The position numbers and the translations under genes are program-made. Of a stretch of DNA of 60,000 bases, positions 26,364-36,789 are shown in pieces (the stretch's first letter is position 1; each line of letters opens with the position of its first letter). This DNA is from Apostichopus japonicus (Eukaryota > Echinodermata > Holothuroidea > Aspidochirotida > Stichopodidae): positions 28,094,166 to 28,154,165 of the forward strand of contig NC_092579.1 in assembly GCF_037975245.1 (NCBI RefSeq), written 5' to 3'. The notes beneath the pieces are model-generated. The model was given only the letters and a program-made list of their open reading frames with translations, was not told where the DNA came from and did no database searches.

Positions 26364-26735
26364 CCTAGAAGGGGAACATAATTCTACACATGATCTTAGC
26401 CAAAATGAAGAGAAGCGATCTTTTTGCTATAGGTTTTCTTATTTCCTTCTTCCTGCTTACACCCTAAGCTAAGCGATCTGTTCGTTTCACTTACAAGAGA
26501 TATGTTAGACGATATGATTCTGACTATTATGGAGCGACAAATCCAGGTCCCTAGAAGGGGAACATAATTCTACACATGATCTTAGCCAAAATGCAGAAAT
26601 GCGATCTTTTTGCTGCAGGTTTTCTTATTTCCTTCTTCCTGCTTACACCCTAAGCTAAGCGATCTGTTCGTTTCACTTACAAGAGATATGTTAGACGATA
26701 TGATTCTGACTATTATGGAGTGACAAATCCAGGTC
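26364..26735 (-). repeat. 187-bp tandem duplication carrying U2-snRNA-like sequence
   Basis: Two head-to-tail copies start at CCCTAGAAGGGGAACA (26364 and 26551), with period 187 and only a few differences. On the minus strand each contains a segment like the 5' end of U2 snRNA, followed by a TTCCCC/GGGGAA stem-loop. Confidence 0.85.
26372..26419 (-). pseudogene. U2 snRNA-like 5' segment (likely pseudogene or U2-derived repeat)
   Basis: Read on the minus strand from 26419: ATCGCTTCTC, TTCA, TTTTGGCTAAGATCA, TGTGTAGAAT. The canonical U2 5' end is ATCGCTTCTC, GGCC, TTTTGGCTAAGATCA, AGTGTAGTAT. That is about 5 mismatches in 39, and they include one in the GUAGUA branch-site pairing element. Similarity stops there, so the Sm site and 3' stem-loops are missing. 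The second unit (to about 26606) is more diverged in the first stem. Confidence 0.6.
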
Positions 26736-27039
26736 ACATTTAATAACTAGATCCTTTACTTTCATTTCTTGAAGTAAAAGGTAACATGTCATGGTACGTT
26801 ATAAATAGAATTTTTGTCTACTTAAATAAAATTGTGGTTCTTAGCAGAAATCCATCATTCAGCCTAGTGCACAGGTTTGGAATTGAATGAATCGTACACG
26901 CTAAGCAGTGGCATTTTGTATAATGAAGAAAGTAGTTTAAAGCGCTACTTTCGTTTCGTTATACTGAAAGAGAACCTATTAGACTCTGTAGATAGAAATT
27001 AAAGGTTCCATGTTCCTGATGATCATTATGAATTCTGTA
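26736..27039. other. Intergenic, nothing recognised
   Basis: Unique-looking AT-rich sequence without an ORF. Confidence 0.4.
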
Positions 27040-27313
<274 letters not shown>

Positions 27314-28360
27314 GTACACTAGGTTACATGTGAAAATACTGCAATTCCTCTTTCTGGCATGTGTTTTTGTGCTTCAAACTCGCTACTAGAAAATAAAGAA
27401 CTATATTAAAATAATGCAGATTTGTTCTCTCTCCACCTCGCCCTTGCCCTCGCACTACCCTCCAGCCAATCTCCGAGGCATTGTTGAAGTTTTCATTCGG
27501 TAACAGCTATACACCTATCTGGCTAGCTGACAATGAAAAGCGACTATTTCGATTCTTTTCCTGCTCTATAAACTCATTTAGTGACATTTAGCGACCAAGC
27601 TTGCACTCTTGCACCCCTCCCCACCCACCCACCCACAGTATCCACCAAAACTGCCGTAAGAGAGGGTTACAAGGCAAGGTGACTTCGCTGCATCTTTGAA
27701 GGAGTTCACTAAATTGCTAACTTGGCACTCTATTTCCTTATCACGTGACAGCATAATGGTTACCAAGGATGGGTCAGTATGTGACAATTATTACTTTCAC
27801 AACCCATTCAGTCTGTTGCAAACGCATGCCCCATTTAAACAGGTATTAATACTTATCCGCAAACCGTGGCTATGAAAACAATATTTAGTAGCACTTGAAA
27901 TCTACTGTGTCCGCAAATAGTCTGCTATAAAAAATTAACAGTATATAACAAAACAACGTTATAGGCTTGTTTTCGTTATAGTTAATGATAATGCTATGTA
28001 GCCTATCACTGTTAGACATAATGTGACAACGAAGAATGCAATAATGAAAGTATGCCTAAGTTCGGTGCATCCTGTCTCTGGCATGCCCTTCACATAATTA
28101 CATGGTGACGATGTAATTTGCGTGTAACAAATGGGTATCGTTATCAGTTTCAAATTCGAGTTAATCGGTAATAAAATATTGACATTTTTGTTTCTACTCT
28201 TGGACTAATAACAGTTGTCAGAAGTATGCTGCATGAGGATGAGGGTTCAACCGTATATACTTCAGTAGTTCGCAACTTATATACAGTAGCGGTACGAGAC
28301 TGGCATATTCGGATTGGTATTTGTTAAATTACCGTAAGAACAAGGCTGTGTTGTAATATC
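27314..28360. other. Region upstream of A2
   Basis: No gene recognised. It should contain the A2 promoter; there is no clear TATA box within 150 bp of the ATG apart from AACTTATATACAG at about 28275. Confidence 0.4.
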
Positions 28361-31106
28361 ATGGCGTTCTATCTGAAGGAAAGACGTAAAGAACAACAAG
28401 AAAGTGTGTCTTTATTGTCCGCAAATGACGATATCTTGTCCCTTCGAGGAACAGACGACATAGCAGACGAAGAACTCGGAGGAGGAGGAGGAGGAGGAGG
28501 AGGAGGAAGAGGAAGAGGAAGAGGAGGAGGAGGAGGAGGAGGAGAAGATGAAGATGAAGAATTAGACAAGCCTAGATTGCCAATTCCGACCACCGTCTGG
28601 TTGATTATGAAGATAACTTGTGTATTTTTTCAAAACAAACTAGCCGTTCCAAGAGAGTGTTTCAGATGTCACATACTCGAACGAAACAAATCAGTGAGTC
28701 AATTTGTACTTTTATCTATATAAAATATTGCATATTTTTATTTATTGAAAGCCTAATGCTTGCACTACGCGGTGAATTATTTCATATTTGCTGTAAGAAA
28801 ATAATGTGGCTAAATGGTCGTAGTCTCTCTGAATATGGAATATTTTCCTCGAATATTAATTATCCTTGATCTTACAATATTTAACCTTCCGTTGCTGTTT
28901 TACTGCAGAACAAAGATGTCGTGTCCGGCACTTACCTTTTCGATAAGGGGGTATTTTTTGGGGTTAAGGCGGGGGTTTGCTTTACAAATCAAACTTATAC
29001 TTAATAAACTAAACAATGAGAATTGCTCCAAACGAAAAGATAAAATACATTTTGTACATGTTCCTGAATCTGATAGTCTTCATCAATTGTTTAATACAAT
29101 TTCTTAGATTAGTGGAAGTTCGACATGTTCTGAATCTAAGAGTCTTCATCAACTGTTTAATACAATTTCTTAGATTAGTGGAAGTTCGACTAATGAATGG
29201 AATGGTTGCCTAAATGGAGACAGGTATGATTACTCGACTAGTGAAAGGACAAACCATTATGACGTAATGCAGTCTGAAAACTGTACAGCGTGTGACAGCT
29301 ACTGGTGGGATTATAATGGGAGAGTATGCCGGTATGCAGATACAGATATAGGTATGTATGATCATATAGTATGAACTCTATGCGAACTGTTCCATGCAAT
29401 TATTGGTGTTTCTCCAAAGTCACATGAACTTTATTGTGCTGCTGTTTCACGTAATTATGACGTCATTCTGATACTATGATCTACTTGAAAAATTGAAAAG
29501 AAACAACATACATGTCAAACTACACACTACACGGATAGGGTCTCAAATAAGCTACTGATAAAAATCTTCCTGATCATTTGGGTCTCTAAACTTAACTAAA
29601 TGATACCGATAAAAAGTTATCTTTATAACAGGTGATCCACAAGGGACCTCGCGAACCGTTTCTATCTCACTATCAGATTTCGCTATATATATATTCTAAT
29701 CTCCATCATTATAATCCACCGAAACTCCTTTATAAATCTTGAGCGGACAGGGTATATTATTAATCATTTTTCTTATATACAGTCACACATTGTCTTCGTT
29801 TTCCTTAAAGGTGTTGGAACCTGGAATCACCGTGGCAGCTGGGTTGTATCTGTGCTTCTACTCTTTAGCATCTCTGTCAATAACGCCTACGAAGTCATCA
29901 CGTTTGCTCATTTTAATCGGGAGAATACGTACTTTCTCGTCAACTTGTTATCTTTCTTCATCTTCATGACGATATTATCCCTCTATCCGATCATGAGTTT
30001 GTATTCGAAGATTACGACAGTAGTAACGCAAGGGAGGATTTCTCGAGCTCAAATATCATGGACAAGAACTCTCAATGTCCGTTACATTTTATGCCGTCTA
30101 CAATTCATAGAATTTCGGAGAGGTAAGTGATTAATTAATTAAACGAAATTAATTAATTAATTAAACGAAATTAATTAATTAATTAAACGAAATGGGATCA
30201 AACTGTTCCAGTTTGTGTATGACCACATTTCTGACGTTTGTATAAAACAGAAACCGTAATCACATATAGGCCTACTATACCCATAGGCTAAGGGAGGCGT
30301 GGGCTGGGGGGGGGGCTTCTACAGCCCCCAACCAAATATTTTGTGAAAATTCAGGCAATATGCTGCTAATTTTCGGGCACCTATTGGTATGCGATGAAAT
30401 AACCGATGCATGCCATATATGATATTCACATAACCAAAAAAAATTGGTTATATTTTTCGGGCAAGTCGTTACAGCCCCCCCCCCCCCCAATCAAATTGGG
30501 CCCTATGCTACTACCGACGTTAATAGTCTACGGTTCCTAGAGATAATATCGTCTGGGTGGGAGCAAAACGGGCCCAATTGTGGAAGGATTAAGTAGCCCA
30601 TAAAATATACAAGACATTATCTGATCTATACATAGACATTTGTTTTCGTGCAAAATGTGATATGTGACGTATTTGACAAAACGAAACCCTAGTAAGAGAA
30701 AATATTACTGTTTTTGAAAACTAATAACGTATAAAGTATCTTTCAATATGTTTTTTGTAAGTTACTTTGTTTTTCTGTTCAGGTATTTATAGGGAAAGAC
30801 TTATTCAGCACTGCGTAATCGGCAGTTTTTAATTGCTTGCAGTTGGTTGTGATTGCAGTATTATTTATCTCGCTCGCGTACAAGACTTAAAAACCCTGTT
30901 TGTTCATTTAGCTAGAACGTTTCCTGTTTAAAAGGTGGGGGTGGGACCATTTTTGGCATAGTTTTGTGCATGGAACAATTTAGAAAGTAATGTGATTTTG
31001 TCTTATAGTGAGACGTGGAAGGATATAGAAAAGGCAACCAGTTTATGTAATTGCTAATGTCCTAAGCTTACAGTTGTTAACGATAAATATGATGATGATG
31101 ATGATG

Positions 31107-31162
<56 letters not shown>

Positions 31163-31924
31163 TTAATTTTTTTAATAAATAATAATTTTTGAAATTAATA
31201 ATGTTTTGTTTCTCCTTTTCTGTCAGGATTGCCTGGAAAGAAAATGCTGTTGATTTGCTTTGCTTGGCCAATGGAATTGTTTCTTCATCGATTTCTAATA
31301 TATTCTCCTATCCACATATGTCCAAAACGTGAGGGTTTCCACTTCTCCAAATTCCAGACATTGATAGTAACCCTTCTTTCTATGATCGTTTGGACTAATT
31401 TTCAATACCTCTTGTTCTTGTGTCGCATCTCATTCATGCGTCAATTTCAACTTGTGCAAACCTTCGTTAAGAACCATCAGGGGGATTTGGACGGATGCCG
31501 CCAAATGATATGGACCGTTGTGTGCGACTTTAATTGCTATAGAAAGTTTGTCTACGTGTATATGATGTTAATGTTACCGTTTGTTACATGGGGGATAACC
31601 ACGTCCGTATGTATGCAGTACAAGCAAGGTGAAGAGGACATTCCTTGCAACAACATCTTATGGATGATTTGGTCGGAACATTTCATGTTTCTGAGTTTAA
31701 GTCTCTCCGCAGTCGGTGGTCTTGACGTGTCGTACATGTGGGACCATTTTCGTCACAATATCCTTACCACTACGCACACAAATGACACCGCACACTTTTG
31801 GCGTAAAATTAATCACCATCTGGATCACATGTGCTTGGAATCATGCAGCATTACATGGACAATGGCATTGTCTTTCATCAGTTCCTACATGGCAGTCTAT
31901 AGCACTGGTCTGCAAAATACATAG
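28361..31924 (+). CDS. A2: 7TM gustatory-receptor-like membrane protein, type A, complete
   Basis: Four exons: 28361-28693 (donor GTGAGT, phase 0), 29174-29351 (GTATGT, phase 1), 29811-30122 (GTAAGT, phase 1) and 31227-31924; 1521 nt, 506 aa. Exon 1 includes a Gly/Arg run (about residues 40-62) from GGA repeats, then IPTTVWLIMKITCVFF and ECFRC. Exon 2 carries CTACDSYWWDYNG. The extra phase-0 intron between the two CxxC motifs separates type A from types B, C and D. Exon 3 holds two membrane segments; exon 4 holds LPGKK, five more segments, CDFNCYRK and GGLDVSYMWDHF. TM7 ends SYMAVYSTGLQNT, and the CNGT tail of the other types is missing. The exon 2 acceptor region is duplicated (66 bp) and the stop-codon region is triplicated (76 bp). 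Function is inferred from topology only. Confidence 0.8.
28480..28550 (+). repeat. (GGA)n coding microsatellite in A2 exon 1
   Basis: GGA/AGA triplets encode a Gly/Arg-rich run directly before an acidic EDEDEEL stretch. The antisense Pro/Leu ORF is a shadow. A1 has no such insert in its shorter N-terminus. Confidence 0.9.
29061..29192 (+). repeat. 66-bp tandem duplication spanning the A2 exon 2 acceptor
   Basis: GAATCT..., ...TTTAATACAATTTCTTAG and ATTAGTGGAAGTTCGAC occur twice, 66 bp apart (starts 29066 and 29132). Both copies hold a TTCTTAG acceptor (29105-29107 and 29171-29173). Using the first would add 21 codons and then hit TAG in frame, so the second is the productive site. Confidence 0.85.
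30129..30195. repeat. (TTAATTAA)-based tandem repeat in A2 intron 3
   Basis: Three units of TTAATTAATTAA followed by ACGAAA. Confidence 0.9.
31090..31162. repeat. (GAT)n/(AAT)n microsatellite in A2 intron 3
   Basis: Six GAT triplets followed by about 18 AAT triplets. Confidence 0.95.
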
Positions 31925-32108
31925 TGTGACTGATGTATCAATAGTGTTATACTATCGTTCCTACATGGCAGTCTATAGCACTGGTCTGCAAAATACATAG
32001 TGTGACTGATGTATCAGTAGTGTTATTCTATCGTTCCTACATGGCAGTCTATAGCACTGGTCTGCAAAATACATAGTGTGACTGATGTATCAGTAGTGTT
32101 ATTCTATC
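31881..32108 (+). repeat. 76-bp tandem triplication over the end of the A2 coding sequence
   Basis: GTTCCTACATGGCAGTCTAT ... AAATACATAGTGTGACTGAT recurs at 31881, 31957 and 32033, period 76. The first unit supplies the last 13 codons (SYMAVYSTGLQNT) and the stop; the others lie in the 3' region. Units are almost identical, so the amplification is recent. Confidence 0.92.
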
Positions 32109-32869
32109 GTAGTAGTATCAAAGGTGGCTAATGATACTGCTAATTAGTGGCATGTGCCTAAAACAATACTTTATTAAAATCTATCTAAGGATGCATCTGT
32201 ATAGCTTCAACTGTTGTTTACTTTTAAAGTAAAACTATAATGAAACTAAAGACAAAGAATCCATGGGAACGTTGTAGTAAATGTTATTCCATGCGGTTCA
32301 ATGTGTTATTTCTATGGGAATGGAATCTGACGTGGGATAACAAAGACTTTGGTTACCATGGGCGCCCAGTTTCCGTAAATTTCAACATTTATCTACCCAG
32401 CAACTCCAAATACTTTCAACTTTCATTACGTTTTCATATTGGAATGAGGGTTTGGAAATAACAAAATCATGTCTAGCTTTGCCAATGGAGAATATCCTGA
32501 AACACTACATGGAATTTGTAACTATGTTGTTCTTTTACTCACAGCACTCTCAATTGGTGCAAACGCAAGCGTTGATTACTTCGGAAGAACGGTTTTAGAT
32601 TATAGATATTTTATAACCATGCAACAATCTGTTGATTGGTTCAGTAGTTCGATCTTACTTGCCTGTTTTTTGTTACGAAAATCCACATATCGCCAACTAA
32701 TGTGGCTTACTGATATGCACCAGTTGTCAACAAAAATCACAATTTCATACAAAATATGATTAAAAGACGAGATGCTATTGCTTTTTATGCTTTGTTCAGA
32801 GTCATCTCACCAGTGTCTAACAATTACAAAACAGGTGTCTAAATATTAACATATCAATAGAGAGGCAGG

Positions 32870-33465
32870 GCCTTAATTAATAATCTCTTTGCAATCTTAA
32901 CCCCCTCTCTCAGACATGCCATTAGACTCTGGGTAGTATATAGGTTAGAGGTAGTATGATAAAGTTGATACAATATGGAAAAAGTATCAAAATGCATACT
33001 TCTAAAGTGAGGTCCATTATCAGTAATAACAATACCATGAAATGCAAATTTGTAATTTACAAATTATAATGCATTATTATTATTGCACTCTTAGGCGTAA
33101 GGTAAATGATAAATCTGAAAATCACCTGAATAATAATAATAATCGATTAAATATCAGATAACCATTTCTATTCCACTCAAAGAGATTAGCTCCCAGTATT
33201 TTTTCCCATGGTCTATATGGGATACCACGTGACTGCATATAGCCTCTCTTTGATTCTGCTTCCTGTGTGTGCGTTTCAGATAGAACACTTAAAAACTTAA
33301 ATTTTCAATCTCAGCATTCAATTGAGGCCAAAGCTTTACGTCCCTAGCGCTTCTTTTGCATTTTTCTATGCCAAGGTGAGCACTGTGAATCTGACAGAGG
33401 AATACTTGGTCTCATCTTAGCTGGAATAAATTAATTTATCACCTCTAAATCATAAACCATCATTT
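32870..33465 (-). pseudogene. Ty3/Gypsy-type retrotransposon integrase remnant
   Basis: Minus-strand reading, across several frameshifts and stops, gives a Gypsy integrase order. It runs from a GDKLI segment near 33450, through IHSAHLGIEKC (zinc-binding region), a segment where GAD has become GANLFEW, and ITDNGPHF (second Asp), to ESNGMSE-like (Glu) near 32910. The first catalytic Asp looks replaced and the frame is broken many times, so it is inactive. No LTRs or reverse transcriptase were found nearby. Confidence 0.7.
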
Positions 33466-34229
33466 AAACATTAATCTGATGTCAGTAATTTCAGTCAGAT
33501 TTTGCGCGACTTACAGGTAGATTTGCTCTTGCATTTAGGTCATCCTTGTCTGGTTAGCTATATCATCTCTTCCGTGGCTTCATATTTACTAGAAAACATG
33601 AAACTTTTCACTGAATGTTTACTTTGGAAATTGGTAACATCCATCGACTAGCTACCTCAAAATATTTTCCACCTAAATTATCAGCCACTATGTGTAGACT
33701 TGCGCTAGACAATATTTCTGCAATATATAGTTATGTTTCATGACGGTACTTTACATGCTGTTGGTACTTTTTGAACTATCGTTAACATTTGTAGTATAGC
33801 CTCGCCACATATATGTGGCGATGATCAATCTTTGACCACACGAATACTCATGAAAACGTTCACACCTGAAAACTGGTAAGCATTTCTGTTTTTACTTTGA
33901 GGTTACTTTTGCTGACTTTTAATCGAATGATTTGGAAGCGTGAGAAGAGATGCACCATCTGAGATGCACCATCTGAGAATCACAGCTCCGACCCGTAGGT
34001 GGCAAGAGTCAACAGATCTAGGGTACTAACTCGGCATCTTGAAGAACCCGATCATAATTTCTGAGGTCTCGTATATGGGAAATGTCTATCTGCCTCTATA
34101 TGATCTCTTCTCGGAATAGTACATGACTACATATCTATTATATACGTACAAGATAGTTTCAGAACGCTTCGATATTCTTCATCTCATCTTTAATTTATAA
34201 TATCGATTACTAAAACAAACTTGCAATCT
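33466..34229. other. Intergenic, no gene recognised
   Basis: It contains a perfect 18-bp palindrome CGCCACATATATGTGGCG (33803-33820) and a short direct repeat GAGATGCACCATCT at 33948-33975. It may include more of the eroded Gypsy element. Confidence 0.4.
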
Positions 34230-34795
34230 GGTATATGACATTGGTCCTCTGTTTTGAACATTTAATTATGCAGTTTAGCCATTCTCTAATATATGTATGG
34301 GAAGAATTTGAAGAATTAGAGCTTCCAGCAGCTAGACTGAGTACTTTTGAAAACATTTATCATATTTTATAGGAGACTATTTATCTTTTGGAGACAATCC
34401 TGATGAGCTTAAATTGATGCACAACCCAGGGCCGGAATAAGCGTATGGGGGAGGGGGGGGGGGGGCGGGCACGCGATTGTGTGGGGCCCTATTTTCTGTA
34501 TTTTACGTTACCGTTAATAGGTACCCAAGTTTTAGTATGAGTCATCGCGGAAGCCTTTGAAGCTAGCATATCATAACAACTGCGCGATCATAACACCGTA
34601 GTTTGTGTTTCTTTAACATAACGACTGTACACAGGCTATTTCACTGAGACGAAAGTCATACCCTCGATCGAGGGTTTCTCCCGGACTGATTAGTGACTGC
34701 CTTGATTCGAGTAGCGAATAATATTCAGTAAGCGAAACAGCATGCGAAACACATCACTTCAACGTTACATGCTAAGAATTTTGTGGAGCACAATT
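34230..34795 (+). repeat. Inverted partner of 190-755, including a truncated hAT-like MITE
   Basis: Homology ends at ...CACAATTACGACAG, inside the MITE: the CAGTAGCGG end present at 91 is missing here. The segment lies 2.3 kb downstream of A2, as its partner lies downstream of A1. Confidence 0.75.
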
Positions 34796-36668
34796 ACGAC
34801 AGGGGACAAGTGCATGGCAAGCAAACAGTTTGGGAGCAAACAGTTTGGACGTGGAAAACACATCTGACAGGTTTAAATAGCAAATCACGGAAAGGGGTGC
34901 TTAACTTTTGTCTCACATGTGTCGACTGGGGAGGGAGGAATTGGGGAAAGGATCATGATTCGTAGAGAAAGCCCATTAAATACCCCCCCCCCCTTCTCCA
35001 CACATCGTTCTGCTACCACTGGTAATACAAAATATATACAATAAAGGAATAATGATCAATATGAGGTTTTTTTTTTTTTGGGGGGGGGAGGGATACTGGA
35101 CAAATTGTTAACTTACAGGCACAAACAAAGATAACTTGTAAGCATTTTACTCTATTTCTAGGTCTTACTTCTTTTATCAGCAATAGCCTACAGTAGAACA
35201 GGTATGAGCTATGTGATTAGTAATGATGATGGCGGCAAACGCCACGATCGGATCTAAAGTCAACTAAGCATAGAACCGTTTGAAAGCCAATGGTTACAGC
35301 TTCCATGGACAAGATGAGCGAACTATTTAAATACTTTATTACACCCATGTGAGTGCAGATGCATGTCAAGATATACTATATATACATAACATAACTATAT
35401 ACATAGGGGGGGGGCGTAACATGTAAATGAACCTTTTAAAATAAGTGAACTATTGTCATGTTTATGTACTCACTTAACAGCGTTAGGAGATCTAACGTTA
35501 CATTGTATAGGGTGGCATACTCCTATTAGAGTCTATATCCACTCGCCCGAATGTTCTCCTATATCAGGAAAAGTGCAAAAAAGCAGCAGGAGAACATCTT
35601 TTTTGACATGTTATCAATCATGATCTAGTTTTTTGTGGCTTGCATGTTGAAGAACATGAATGGAAGTACATGTGGTGAGAAAATTCAGTCAATTGAGGCA
35701 ATTTTAGACCTCTTTAGGCCTCCCATGAGCAGCGTAGGAAATTTGTTTACCACTGAGTGAAGAGGTTTGTTTTTAAGTAACGAAAACTTCCGGCTCGGAT
35801 AGCAAAAATTCTACATGGTCATGATACGGAAAATTGATGGTTCCATGAAAGGCCAACTTGTCAGCTATCCGGTGATGGGTAGCGTTAAGAGACCACATTA
35901 CTTTTGTGATTTAGTGTGTAAGTCTATATGGGGCTTTTAATGGGCGTATGCTACCTTAAGAGCAGGAAGAGAGAGAGGCAGGATTACTACCTCAAAAGTG
36001 CACTTTTCATTAACAAGAAGTGTCCCTCTTTGTTAATATCACATTAAAAGGAGATATTGCCCTTTTATTATTTAAAGTGAATTTGTCGAGAAATGAAGAA
36101 AGCTTTTAAAGCCTAAATATATAGTAGGTGTCATGTTATTGAAAAATTAATAACCAAATACAAAAATGTAATAAAAAAGGGTATCCCGTTTTACTTAAAC
36201 ATTCAAATACTGGAATTTATGCTGATTAATTTTTGTTGGGACCATTTGATATGATTCTTTGGTTTACCTCAACAAATCAAAGTCCCAATGCCCTGTAAGA
36301 TTGACTACAACCCCCCCCCCCCACACCCCTCCCATTCCTATGAATCAAGCATTATCGAAACCTCTATCACTATATATAAATATTAATGATTGATCTCTGT
36401 CAATCGAGATGGTTTATTGTTTGCCTATACATAAAGGTTCCTCTTTCAGTATGGGATCAACATCATGTGCACGAGGTATACACTTTCGAGATATCATGTA
36501 TCATATCGAAGGTACTGATTGGTTAACATTGGGATATCCAATGCTGGTCAAACAGAAAGCTGCCTTTTACATTAATGATACTATTGTAGAATATCCTAAC
36601 TTTGAATTAAACCACTTTGCTATTCAGCAGTGCCTGTTTCGTGTGTCGGAGGACCATATCAAGACGAT
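34796..36668. other. Spacer and B2 upstream region
   Basis: 34796-35511 is unassigned, with C and G homopolymers at 34983 and 35080. From 35512 the sequence matches copy 1 upstream of B1. The B2 leader carries a 126-codon uORF at 36409-36789. Confidence 0.5.
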
Positions 36669-36789
36669 ATGTATACCAGATTCAGACCGATGCTTTCCGC
36701 TCGAGATGGACAAGTTAATGGTGATTACAAAGCGAATGTTATACCTGATAAAGAAAAGGAGTGGCCATCCTCTTTCTGGTTGTTATTGA
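36409..36789 (+). other. Long upstream ORF overlapping the B2 start codon
   Basis: 126 codons from ATG (MVYCLPIHKGSS...), reading out of frame over the B2 ATG at 36669. In B1 the equivalent ORF is cut to 62 codons by a 13-bp deletion. Translation of it could reduce B2 initiation if both lie on one transcript. This is inference: the acceptor-like TTTGCTATTCAG before the B2 start could remove it by splicing. Confidence 0.35.

Noticed and set aside
28369-28593. Minus-strand Pro/Leu-rich ORF
   Set aside because: Antisense shadow of the GGA repeat in A2 exon 1.
31229-31924. Free-standing 231-aa protein in A2
   Set aside because: It opens at a non-ATG codon immediately after a splice acceptor and continues the reading frame of the preceding exon; it is the last exon of A2.
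31881-32108. CRISPR-like regular repeats
   Set aside because: Direct tandem units without spacers in a eukaryotic genome; likewise 40958-41330.
32240-32759. Two short plus-strand ORFs after A2
   Set aside because: No recognisable domain; the region borders a Gypsy remnant on the other strand and the ORFs look incidental.
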